From: Pantoea nemavictus
GTDB lineage: Bacteria > Pseudomonadota > Gammaproteobacteria > Enterobacterales > Enterobacteriaceae
Direction of reading: 5' to 3'
Length of the DNA: 64,000 nucleotides
NCBI RefSeq assembly: GCF_037479095.1
Contig: NZ_JBBGZW010000002.1
Coordinates: forward strand, 806,001 to 870,000
The stretch's first letter is position 1; the number at the start of each line of letters is the position of its first letter. Under the pieces are notes generated by a model. The model was not told the DNA's origin and made no database searches. It was given only the letters and a program-made list of their open reading frames with translations. The position numbers and the translations under genes were made by a program. Positions 46,469 to 54,638 of this stretch are shown piece after piece.

Positions 46469-46484
46469 TTGGCCCACTTCTTGC
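46469..46484 (+). promoter_or_regulatory. Sigma-54 promoter of the urea/amide ABC operon
   Basis: TTGGCCCACTTCTTGC has GG at 46471-46472 and GC at 46483-46484 with exactly ten bases between, the -24/-12 spacing required by RpoN. The match to TGGCAC-N5-TTGC is TGGCCC-N5-TTGC. The predicted start is near 46496, giving a leader of about 125 bases. NtrC-type activation under nitrogen limitation is expected, though no enhancer was identified. Confidence 0.7.
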
Positions 46485-46499
46485 TTTATAAAAAATAAC

Positions 46500-46548
46500 G
46501 CCCCAACGCTGTGGCAACCCTCTGGTTAATGTAGACAACGCCGTCTGC
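46500..46548 (+). ncRNA. ANTAR-type two-hexaloop antiterminator leader RNA
   Basis: Two stem-loops follow the sigma-54 start. P1: GCCCC and GTGGC close AACGCT (one C-U mismatch) at 46500-46515. P2: GTAGAC and GTCTGC close AACGCC at 46531-46548. Both loops have A at position 1 and G at position 4, the signature bound by ANTAR proteins (NasR, AmiR, EutV). A weak hairpin TCCGG-CCTC-CCGGA at 46566-46579 before a U-rich run is the candidate terminator. The AmiR-like protein at 51417 is the obvious partner. Confidence 0.7.
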
Positions 46549-46620
46549 CGATCTCTCTTATTCTCTCCGGCCTCCCGGAAACCTCCCAATTATTTTTCTT
46601 TACTTCCTTAAGGGGATGTT

Positions 46621-47862
46621 ATGGCTATTAGTCGTCGTTCATTTATCCAGGGTTCAGCGGTATCGGCATTGGGATTAGCTGCAGGCGTGGCGCCTAAATT
46701 CACTTTCGCCGCCGATAGCAAGGACGCCATTAAAGTCGCCAGTATTCTCGACCTCTCCGGCGGCCTCGATATCTACGGTAAACCGATGTCGAATGCGGTT
46801 AATCTGGCCGCGGAAGAGATCAATGCCGCAGGTGGATTATTAGGGCGTCCACTGCAGGTAATTAATTACGATGCGCAGTCCAACATGCAGCTTTATGCGC
46901 AATATGCGCAGCAGGCGACGCTAAAAGACAAAGTGGCAGTGGTGCACGGTGGAATAACCTCAGCCTCACGCGAAGTAATTCGTCCGGTATTGGATCGTTT
47001 TCGCTCGCTCTATTTTTATCCGGCGCAGTATGAAGGTGGAGTGTGTGACCGCAACTATTTCTCCTCAGGTTCTACTCCGGCACAAACCGTAGAAAAGCTG
47101 GTGCCTTATGCGGTGAAAAAGTGGGGTAAAAAAGTTTACGTGCTGGCGGCGGATTATAACTACGGTCAAATCGTCTCTGCCTGGGTGAAAAAATCGGTGC
47201 GTGATAACGGTGGCGAAGTAATGACCGTGGAATTCTTCCCGCTGGATGTCACCGATTTTGGTGCCGCAATTTCTAAAATCCAGAGCGCAAAACCCGACAT
47301 GGTGTGGTCGGCGCTGGTGGGCGGCGCGCACATCTCGTTCTACCGCCAGTGGCATGCCGCCGGTATGAGCGGCAAGATCCCGATTGCCTCGACGGTGTTT
47401 GGCGGCGGCAACGAACACATCATTCTATCGCCGGAAGAGAGCAACGGTATTCTGGTGGCGGCCAACTATATGCAGGAAATTCCCTCGCCAGAGAACCAGG
47501 CCTTCGTCGAAAAATTCCATGCACGCTACGGTGCCAATACGCCGTATATCAGCGATTTAGCCATGGGCGCCTATCAGGGCATGCTGATTTGGGCAGAAGG
47601 GGTGCGCAAAGCGGGCGATATCGATCGCATGAAGGTGATTGAGGCGCTGGAATCCGGCATCACGCTAACGTCGCCCAGCGGCAAGCTCAGTGTCGATCCG
47701 GCTACCCATCACTGTTCGCTGGATGTGCACATCGCCGAAGTGGAAAACCATCAGATGAAAATCCTGGAAACCTTCCCCAATCAAGCACCGGTGGATACCG
47801 CGATGGTGTGCGATCTGAAGAAAAATCCGCGCGATACCAAACAGTATCAAATTGAGCTGTAA
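46621..47862 (+). CDS. Urea/amide ABC transporter binding protein (UrtA/FmdD type)
   Basis: A 413-residue binding protein with a Tat-like signal (SRRSFIQGSAVSALGLA, twin arginine at residues 4-5) and the branched-chain/urea type I fold (VASILDLSGGLDIYGKP, GRPLQVINYDAQSN, LVGGAHISFYRQWHAAG). It is the first gene of a five-gene importer. AAGGGGATGTT precedes the ATG. Relatives bind urea or short-chain amides; which one cannot be read from sequence. It is controlled by the sigma-54/ANTAR leader described above. Confidence 0.85.
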   Translation: MAISRRSFIQGSAVSALGLAAGVAPKFTFAADSKDAIKVASILDLSGGLDIYGKPMSNAVNLAAEEINAAGGLLGRPLQVINYDAQSNMQLYAQYAQQATLKDKVAVVHGGITSASREVIRPVLDRFRSLYFYPAQYEGGVCDRNYFSSGSTPAQTVEKLVPYAVKKWGKKVYVLAADYNYGQIVSAWVKKSVRDNGGEVMTVEFFPLDVTDFGAAISKIQSAKPDMVWSALVGGAHISFYRQWHAAGMSGKIPIASTVFGGGNEHIILSPEESNGILVAANYMQEIPSPENQAFVEKFHARYGANTPYISDLAMGAYQGMLIWAEGVRKAGDIDRMKVIEALESGITLTSPSGKLSVDPATHHCSLDVHIAEVENHQMKILETFPNQAPVDTAMVCDLKKNPRDTKQYQIEL

Positions 47863-47873
47863 CAGGAGCCGCT

Positions 47874-48743
47874 ATGGATCTGTTCATTATCTACGGCATT
47901 GAAGTGCTCAATGCCATTGCCGTACTGATCATCATGAGCGTTGGGCTGGCGGTCGTATTCGGCATGATGAAAATCGTCAATATGGCGCACGGCGAATTCA
48001 TGATGCTGGGCGGCTACAGCGCGATTCTGGCAACCAACCAGTGGGGCGTGCCGATTTGGATCGCCATGCTGGTGATCGCACCGCTCACCGTGGGCGTCTT
48101 CGGCGCGGTGGTGGAGCGCGTGATCATTCGTCATCTGTATGGGCGGATGATCGACACCATGTTGGCCACCTGGGGCTTGAGCCTGGCCTTGATTGGTGCC
48201 GCCACCATGCTGTTCGGCAACACCACTTTAGGCATCAGCTCACCACTGCCGAGCGTTAACGTGGGCAGCTACAGCACCAGCGGCTATTCGCTGTTCATGA
48301 TTGTGTTTGCGCTGGGCTTGATCGGGGCGCTGTGGCTGCTGCTGCGCTTTACCACCTTAGGGTTGTGCGCTCGCGCCACCATGCAAAACGCCCGCATGGC
48401 CGCGGCGCTTGGCAGCAATCCGGGCAAAATCTACAGCCTGACGTTTGGACTCGGCGCGGCGCTTTCCGGTTTAGGCGGCGCGCTGTTAGCGCCGATTACC
48501 GGCGTCATCCCAACCATTGGCGTCAGCTTTATTGCCAAAGCCTTTATCACGGTGATCGGCGGCGGCAGCGCGATTATCGCCGGCACGCTCTCCTCATCCA
48601 CGCTGTTCGGCACCATTTCCCAGCTGGTGACCTATGCCTCCACGCCGGTGTTCGGGGCGGTGGCGCTGCTGCTGAGTGCGATTGTGTTGCTCCGCCTGAT
48701 GCCGCAGGGCATCACCGGACGCTTCTTCAGGAGATCGCTGTAA
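47874..48743 (+). CDS. Urea/amide ABC permease 1 (UrtB/LivH type)
   Basis: A 289-residue permease of the LivH branch with about eight helices; signature GLAVVFGMMKIVNMAHGEFMM at the N-terminus and GGGSAIIAGTLSSS in the second half. AGGAG is before the ATG. Its stop TAA shares a base with the start of the second permease, so translation is coupled. Confidence 0.9.
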   Translation: MDLFIIYGIEVLNAIAVLIIMSVGLAVVFGMMKIVNMAHGEFMMLGGYSAILATNQWGVPIWIAMLVIAPLTVGVFGAVVERVIIRHLYGRMIDTMLATWGLSLALIGAATMLFGNTTLGISSPLPSVNVGSYSTSGYSLFMIVFALGLIGALWLLLRFTTLGLCARATMQNARMAAALGSNPGKIYSLTFGLGAALSGLGGALLAPITGVIPTIGVSFIAKAFITVIGGGSAIIAGTLSSSTLFGTISQLVTYASTPVFGAVALLLSAIVLLRLMPQGITGRFFRRSL

Positions 48744-49774
48744 TGAAATTTTTCTCTGAGAAAGTCCAGATTGTGCTTACCGCGCTGGTAATGGTGCTAG
48801 TGGCGCTGTGGCTCTCCGGCACGATTGAGCTCTACACCTTGCTATCACTGACGGTGTTTCTGGTGATGGGATTGCTGTCACTCAGTCTGGCGTTTATCTG
48901 GGGTTACGGCGGTATTTTGTGCTTCGGCCAGGCGGCGTTTTTCGGCCTGGGCGCTTACACCTATGCCATCTGCGCGATCAACTGGGGCGACTCCACTTGG
49001 GCGGTGGTGATGGCGGTGCTGCTGCCTACGCTGTTCTCGCTGCTGCTCGGCTATGTGATTTTTTATGGCGGGGTCAGCGATGTTTATCTCGGCGCAATAA
49101 CGCTGGCGGTGAGTCTGGTGCTGTTTAACTGGGTCAACTCCACTTCCGGTAGCGAGTATCACCTTGGTGAGGCGCTGCTGGGCGGCTTCAATGGGATTCC
49201 GTCGGTGCCGACGCTCAACCTGCCGTTCCAGCCCGACGCCATTTTGTCACCGGAAGCGATCTTTATGGTCACGGCGGGCTGTCTGGCGCTCTGTTACGCC
49301 TTGCTGAAATTTGTGCTGCTGAGCCGTTTCGGCAAAACCGTGGTGGCGATCCGCGAGAACGAACAGCGCGCCGGTTTGCTCGGCTATAACGTGCCGGCAC
49401 ATAAGCTGGCGACCTTTGCCATCGGCGCAGCGATTGCCGGTTTAGCCGGTTGTCTATACGTCAACTGGGGCGCGTTTGTCAGTCCTGGCGTGTTCAGCAT
49501 CAGCCAGTCAGCGCAGATCATTATTTGGGTGATTGTCGGCGGGCGCGGCACGCTGCTCGGCCCGGTGATCAGCTGCGTGCTGTTGCAGTGGATGGTGACG
49601 CGGCTGGGTGCGCAGCAAACCGTGGACGTCAATTTAGTGCTGGGGGTGATTCTGGCGGTGTTTGTGTTGCTGATTCCGGGCGGCATTTTGCCCACGCTGC
49701 AGCGTTTGGTGCGGCGCAAGCGAACGATGAGCGCCACGGCCAGCCGTGCGCAGGTGAGTGAGGTGAAACCATGA
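48743..49774 (+). CDS. Urea/amide ABC permease 2 (UrtC/LivM type)
   Basis: A 343-residue LivM-type permease with about ten helices (LSLAFIWGYGGILCFGQAAFFGLGAY near residue 50, IIWVIVGGRGTLLGPV in the second half). The frame opens earlier inside urtB-like sequence, but the ATG at 48743 overlaps the previous stop and precedes the first helix. Its end overlaps the ATPase start by four bases. Confidence 0.9.
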   Translation: MKFFSEKVQIVLTALVMVLVALWLSGTIELYTLLSLTVFLVMGLLSLSLAFIWGYGGILCFGQAAFFGLGAYTYAICAINWGDSTWAVVMAVLLPTLFSLLLGYVIFYGGVSDVYLGAITLAVSLVLFNWVNSTSGSEYHLGEALLGGFNGIPSVPTLNLPFQPDAILSPEAIFMVTAGCLALCYALLKFVLLSRFGKTVVAIRENEQRAGLLGYNVPAHKLATFAIGAAIAGLAGCLYVNWGAFVSPGVFSISQSAQIIIWVIVGGRGTLLGPVISCVLLQWMVTRLGAQQTVDVNLVLGVILAVFVLLIPGGILPTLQRLVRRKRTMSATASRAQVSEVKP

Positions 49775-50502
49775 CGGCCAATGTGTTGCTGGAAACCCAC
49801 AAGATGGGCGTCAGCTTTGGTGGCGTTCATGCGGTAAAAGAGGTGGATTTTACTCTGCATGAAGGTGAGTTGCGCTGCCTGATCGGCCCGAACGGCGCCG
49901 GCAAAAGTACCTTTTTTAAAATGTTAAGCGGGCAGGTGACGCCAACGCGCGGCGAGTGTCGCTATCGCGATCGGGTGATCTCCGGTAAACGGCCGTGGGA
50001 GATTGCACGTCTGGGGATCGGCATTAAAACCCAGGTGCCGAGCGTGTTCGAGGGCTTAAGCATCCGGGAAAACCTGTGGCAGGCGGCGGCGAATAAGCTG
50101 GCAAAAGCCGCGTTGCCGGCGGCGATTGATCGCGTGCTGGAGGATATCGGGCTCGCCGAACTGCAGCATGCGGTGCTTTCGGAGCTGGCACACGGTCAGC
50201 GGCAGTGGGTGGAGTTGGGCATGATTCTAATCTCAAAACCGCAGCTGGTGCTGCTGGACGAACCGGCGGCAGGCATGACGCATCAGGAGGTGCGCAAAAC
50301 GGCGCAGCTGATCAAAACCATTAACCAGCAGAGCACGGTGGTGGTGGTGGAGCACGACATGGAGTTCATCAGCATGATTGCGCAGCGGGTAACGGTATTT
50401 AATCAGGGCGCGGTGCTGGCGGAGGGCAGTTTCCGCGAGGTGACGCAAAATCCGCTGGTGAAAGAGGCGTATCTCGGCAATCTGGAGATTAAACATGCTT
50501 GA
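49771..50502 (+). CDS. Urea/amide ABC ATP-binding protein 1 (UrtD/LivG type)
   Basis: A 243-residue ATPase with Walker A GPNGAGKST, a variant signature SELAHGQRQWVELG and Walker B VLLDEPAAGM. The IKTQVPSVFEGLSIREN segment resembles UrtD. The signature lacks the usual LSGGQ, as in UrtD relatives. It is the first of two ATPases in the importer. Confidence 0.9.
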   Translation: MTANVLLETHKMGVSFGGVHAVKEVDFTLHEGELRCLIGPNGAGKSTFFKMLSGQVTPTRGECRYRDRVISGKRPWEIARLGIGIKTQVPSVFEGLSIRENLWQAAANKLAKAALPAAIDRVLEDIGLAELQHAVLSELAHGQRQWVELGMILISKPQLVLLDEPAAGMTHQEVRKTAQLIKTINQQSTVVVVEHDMEFISMIAQRVTVFNQGAVLAEGSFREVTQNPLVKEAYLGNLEIKHA

Positions 50503-51199
50503 AATAAAAGAGATGGTCTCGGGCTATAACAAAATACCGGTGCTGAACCTATCCGAGCTGTTTGTCGGTGCTAAATCCTTTACCGGAGTGCTGGGCCGCA
50601 ACGGCATGGGCAAAACCACGCTACTGCGCACCATTATGGGCGAACTGCCTGCCTGGCAGGGCAGCATTGCGCTGAATGGCATCGATATTACGCGTTACCA
50701 GGCGCACCAGCGCGCGGCGGCGGGGATTGGATTTGTGCCGCAGGGGCGCCAGATTTTTCCGCTGCTAACGGTAGAAGAGAATTTGCGCATGGGCTGCGTG
50801 AAACACTTCTCACGCGCCGGGCAGATTATCGAGCAGATGCTGGAGATCTTTCCGCGCCTGAAACGCCTGCTGGCACAGCCCGGCGGCGCGCTTTCGGGTG
50901 GCGAGCAGCAACTGCTGGCGCTGGCGCGCTGCTTGTGCGGACAACCGCAGCTGGTGCTGCTGGATGAGCCGACGGAGGGGATTCAACCGAATATCTGCGA
51001 GGAGATTATTGCGACGTTACAGCGGCTGCGCCATGAGATGGATATTTCAATCATTCTGGTGGAGCAGGATATTGAGTTTCTGTATGCGCTTTCCGACCAG
51101 ATTCATGTGATCGAGAAGGGGCAGATTGTGCAGAAAATCGATCCGAAAACCCAGTCGAGCGCCAGCGTGGCGGAGCAGTTTTTGGGGTTTCACGTGTGA
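50495..51199 (+). CDS. Urea/amide ABC ATP-binding protein 2 (UrtE/LivF type)
   Basis: A 234-residue ATPase with Walker A GRNGMGKTT, signature LSGGEQQLLALARCLC and Walker B LVLLDEPTEGIQPN. It overlaps the previous gene by eight bases. It is the last structural gene of the importer; the antiterminator gene follows after a palindromic repeat pair. Confidence 0.92.
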   Translation: MLEIKEMVSGYNKIPVLNLSELFVGAKSFTGVLGRNGMGKTTLLRTIMGELPAWQGSIALNGIDITRYQAHQRAAAGIGFVPQGRQIFPLLTVEENLRMGCVKHFSRAGQIIEQMLEIFPRLKRLLAQPGGALSGGEQQLLALARCLCGQPQLVLLDEPTEGIQPNICEEIIATLQRLRHEMDISIILVEQDIEFLYALSDQIHVIEKGQIVQKIDPKTQSSASVAEQFLGFHV

Positions 51200-51220
51200 G
51201 GTAGATTGCCCTTACCCCAG

Positions 51221-51302
51221 CCATCTCTCGCTTGCGGGAGATGGGGGGAAAGCGCGCCGAACGGTTCCCTCTCCTGCTTGCGGGAGAGGGTTAGGGTGAG
51301 GG
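51221..51302. repeat. Pair of palindromic CCCTCTCC-type repeats
   Basis: Units CCATCTCTCGC/GCGGGAGATGG at 51221-51244 and CCCTCTCCTGC/GCGGGAGAGGG at 51267-51290, followed by TTAGGGTGAGGG. Same family as 29877-29990. The pair separates the ABC genes from the regulator and could act as a terminator for the transporter mRNA. Confidence 0.75.
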
Positions 51303-51416
51303 ACTGGCGGCACGTTTGTCCTCCCTGACACAGCACCCGGCAGCATCAGCAAAGCGTTAACTCATCCGCTCGCTTACTGTGAAGCTTCCTTTTTCGGGAT
51401 GCGCATAGGATGAATC

Positions 51417-51983
51417 ATGATTGAACAATCATTACTGGCAACGCTTTCTGGTGTTCGGCTGCATATTTTCCATCCTGACTCACAAAGCGTGCGCGCGTTT
51501 TGCGCCTCGCTGGCGCAGCTGGGCTGTCACGCGCAACACAGTTGGCCGCCCGCGGCGTCATTCCCTGCGGAAACACAACTGCTGCTGGTGGCGATTGACG
51601 CCCATCAGCAGCAAGCGCTGCCTGGCCTCTTCAGCAGCGCCCAGCAGCGGGACATTCCCCTGGTTGCGCTGGCCGATTGCCACAATGCGCGGCTGTTTCC
51701 GCTGCTGCTGCAACTTCAGCCCAGCGCCATCGCCGAGCGAGAAATCAATCCCTTTGCCTTGATTGTGCAGATCATCGGCACGTTAAAAACCGTGCGCCAG
51801 CGCGAGCTGCTGCAGGTGCGCAGAGCGCGTGGTGAAAGGTTAGCGCAGGCCAAGGGCGTGTTAATGCAAACCTTTGGCCTTGATGAGTCTGGCGCGTATC
51901 GTTTAATGCGCAGTGAAGCGATGAACACGCGCAGCAGCCTGGAATTTACCGCGCAACGCGTGATTAATACTCTGCAAAAGTAG
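51417..51983 (+). CDS. AmiR-like ANTAR antitermination regulator
   Basis: A 188-residue protein. The N-terminal domain has receiver-like architecture without a clear phospho-acceptor Asp (as in AmiR). The C-terminal ANTAR domain is RGERLAQAKGVLMQTFGLDE and AYRLMRSEAMN, near residues 135-170. AGGA is six bases before the ATG. ANTAR proteins bind paired AxxGxx hexaloops and prevent termination. The operon leader has two such loops, so this is the likely activator. No separate AmiC-like sensor gene is nearby. Confidence 0.87.
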   Translation: MIEQSLLATLSGVRLHIFHPDSQSVRAFCASLAQLGCHAQHSWPPAASFPAETQLLLVAIDAHQQQALPGLFSSAQQRDIPLVALADCHNARLFPLLLQLQPSAIAEREINPFALIVQIIGTLKTVRQRELLQVRRARGERLAQAKGVLMQTFGLDESGAYRLMRSEAMNTRSSLEFTAQRVINTLQK

Positions 51984-52931
51984 TTACTCCTGCGCCTGAG
52001 CGTCCGGCAGTCGCAGCAGGCTGCTGGGCGTATAACCAAAGGCTTTGCGAAACGCCAGGCTGAAGTGCGACATGTCGCTAAAGCCATGATCCAGCGCCAC
52101 CTGCGTGATATTGCGCGCTTTGCCTTCCGCCAGAATGCGGCGGCAGGCGTGCAGGCGCTCCTGCCAGAGGAAGTTCATCGGGGTGGTGCCGTGGGCGGCG
52201 AACACCCGGCTGATGGTGCGCGGAGAAACGTGATGCGCATTGGCTATCTGCGCCACCGACAACTCCGGCTCCTGCAGATTTTGGCGCAAAAAAAGCACTA
52301 CGCGCGAATAGAGATCGGGTTTCAACGCCTGCTCGCTGTGCTGCAAATTAACGCTGACCGAAATCATATTCAGCAGCGTATTAGCAAACTGCGCGGCCAG
52401 AAACGCATTCTCCCGCTCGGCGTTAAACACAAAGGCTTCCTGCAGCAGTTGTTTAAGCGAGGTCATGCCGGGCCGCGTAAGGTCCAGCGTTTTACCCGCC
52501 AGTTTTGCCGTGGCAGGTGCCTCTTTCTCCATGATGTGACGCGGCAGATGCACGATATTGATGGCGACATTGTCCATCGCAAAATCAAACGGCGTGGCTG
52601 CATCGTAAATCACTACGTCGCCGGCGCTAACGCGTGACTGGTGACCATTCTGACGCAGCGTACCGCTGCCCGCACTGACGTAACCCAGATAGAAATCGTG
52701 ATTAGGATGGCGGCGAATGCACTCCGGCGTGCGTTGCCACATCAGCGCGGTATGCGATACGTGATTAGCGATATCCAGTTGACCTAACATCGAATAGGCG
52801 AAGCTGCCGGAAAACGCACCGGCGTGCATTTGCCGCGCTTCGGCCTTAATCAAACGTGAGCACACCGCATCGCGCCAGGCATCGAAGCGATGACGATTAT
52901 CGAGATCATCGGTGGTGAACAGCTCTTTCAT
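51984..52931 (-). CDS. AraC family transcriptional regulator (AraC_binding_2 type)
   Basis: A 315-residue AraC-type regulator with an N-terminal sensor domain of the FeaR/NitR style (FDAWRDAVCSRLIKAEARQM) and C-terminal HTH (LSVAQIANAHHVSPRTISRVF, then ITQVALDHGFSDMSHFSLAFRKAFG). It ends directly against the antiterminator gene, and on its other side is the amidase on the same strand, with 118 bases between. It probably regulates the amidase. Confidence 0.9.
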   Translation of the reverse strand: MKELFTTDDLDNRHRFDAWRDAVCSRLIKAEARQMHAGAFSGSFAYSMLGQLDIANHVSHTALMWQRTPECIRRHPNHDFYLGYVSAGSGTLRQNGHQSRVSAGDVVIYDAATPFDFAMDNVAINIVHLPRHIMEKEAPATAKLAGKTLDLTRPGMTSLKQLLQEAFVFNAERENAFLAAQFANTLLNMISVSVNLQHSEQALKPDLYSRVVLFLRQNLQEPELSVAQIANAHHVSPRTISRVFAAHGTTPMNFLWQERLHACRRILAEGKARNITQVALDHGFSDMSHFSLAFRKAFGYTPSSLLRLPDAQAQE

Positions 52932-53049
52932 ATCAGCATCCCCTAAACATGGCGAAAAAGGGCGGAAGTAGAGGAGTTAAAGCAAGTTTCAGGCCATCAG
53001 CGGGTGAAAGGGCCGCCCCGATGCTGTCGAGGCGGCAAAGGCGAAAGAT

Positions 53050-54444
53050 TTACAGCGCAGGATGCTGTTTATGCCAATCGGTAACCTGCTGGAAGGCCCA
53101 CGCGCCCTGAATCATGGTGGTTTCAGCGAAATGCGCCGCGACCAGCTGGAAGCCAATAGGCGCGCCGGTTGCTGTCATACCGCACGGCAAGGTAATGGTG
53201 GGATGTCCGCTGGCATCGAATGCACTGGTATAGCGCAGCACGCCGTTAAACAGTGCCTGATCGGTACCAAAACGGGTCATGGTGTCCCAGGTTAATCCGG
53301 CATAGGCGGTCGCGGGAGCGAGAATCAAATCGACCTGAGTAAAGAGTGCGGAAATATCGCCGCGCAGCGCCGCACGATTGAGCAGCAGCCGCTGATACTC
53401 GAGTGCGGTGACGCTGTGACCGAGATCCAGCAGACCCGCCAAAGCCGGACCGTATTGATCTTTCTGCGCTGGATAGGTCTTTTCATGCGCCAGTGCAGTT
53501 TCCACGGCGCATAGCGCGCTCCACTCGGCGGCGGCTTGTTCGGTATCCGGCAGCGTAATATCCACCAATGTGGCACCGAGCGAACTCAACGTGGCGATAG
53601 CCGCTTGCAGCGCCGCCCGCGTCTCTTCATCCACTTTCTCCAGCGCCCAGCTTTTATCGACACCGATGCGCATTTTGCTAATACCGCGCGTCATCAGCGC
53701 CAGATAATCAGGTACCGGTTCGCTGCTGGAAGTGGAATCTTTATCATCGCGACCGGCAATGGCTTGCAGCATGGCGGCGGCGTCAGCGGCGTTGCGCGCC
53801 ATAGGGCCGATATGGTCGAGGGATGCCGCCAGTTCACAGGCGCCGTGACGTGTCACGCGACCCCAGGTTGGTTTAATCCCGGTCAGGCCGTTGGCGTTAG
53901 ACGGGAAGCGAATGGAACCGCCGGTATCGGTGCCAATCGAGCCAAAGCACAAGCCCGCTGCGGTAGCGACGCCGGATCCGCTGGAGGAGACGCCGGTCCA
54001 CAACGCGCTGCCCCACGGATTATTGGGGCGAGTGATTTCGGGATGGTGATCGGCGAAGGCGCTTTCGGTTTGCGTCAGCTTGCCGAGAATCACCGCACCC
54101 GCCGCGCGGAAGCGTTCCACCACGGTGGAGTTTTCGTCTGGATAGTGATCCTTGTGGATGATCATGCCGTGGCTGGTGGGGGCATCTTTGGTCCAGATCA
54201 GATCTTTCAACGCAATCGGCACACCGTGCAGCGGGCCACGCATTTTGCCCTGGGCAATCTCTGCATCGGCTTCGGCCGCCTGCTTCAGCGCGCTATCACG
54301 AATGATGTAGAAGAAGCTGTGTAAGTCACGATCCAACGTATCGATACGCGCCAGCAGCGTTTGCGTGACCTCAAGCGAGGAGATGTCGCCCGACTGAATC
54401 AGACGGCCAATTTCCAGCAAGCTTTTGTAATGCAGATTATTCAT
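53050..54444 (-). CDS. Amidase signature family enzyme
   Basis: A 464-residue amidase with Lys80 (IALKDLIW), Ser153/154 (GVSSSGSGVA) and nucleophile Ser177 (GTDTGGSIRFP), again 24 residues apart. AGGAAAGG precedes the ATG. Its neighbours are an AraC regulator and the Urt/Fmd-type importer, so it may release ammonia from an imported amide, as formamidase-type genes do in fmd clusters. The substrate is not proven. Confidence 0.88.
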   Translation of the reverse strand: MNNLHYKSLLEIGRLIQSGDISSLEVTQTLLARIDTLDRDLHSFFYIIRDSALKQAAEADAEIAQGKMRGPLHGVPIALKDLIWTKDAPTSHGMIIHKDHYPDENSTVVERFRAAGAVILGKLTQTESAFADHHPEITRPNNPWGSALWTGVSSSGSGVATAAGLCFGSIGTDTGGSIRFPSNANGLTGIKPTWGRVTRHGACELAASLDHIGPMARNAADAAAMLQAIAGRDDKDSTSSSEPVPDYLALMTRGISKMRIGVDKSWALEKVDEETRAALQAAIATLSSLGATLVDITLPDTEQAAAEWSALCAVETALAHEKTYPAQKDQYGPALAGLLDLGHSVTALEYQRLLLNRAALRGDISALFTQVDLILAPATAYAGLTWDTMTRFGTDQALFNGVLRYTSAFDASGHPTITLPCGMTATGAPIGFQLVAAHFAETTMIQGAWAFQQVTDWHKQHPAL

Positions 54445-54638
54445 CCTGACCTTTCCTCGTGAGTGAGAGATGTGCTGATGAATAACCTAAGTCAGGTGCG
54501 TGGTGCGGGCTGTGTTTAACCAGACAGATGCTGTGCCAGAAATGCCAACCCGTGGTGGGGTGCGGGTGACAAAACACTAAAGCTGCCGAAATTCTCGCCG
54601 ATAACGTAGCGGAATAGTACATAACGAGGATTATTTTC

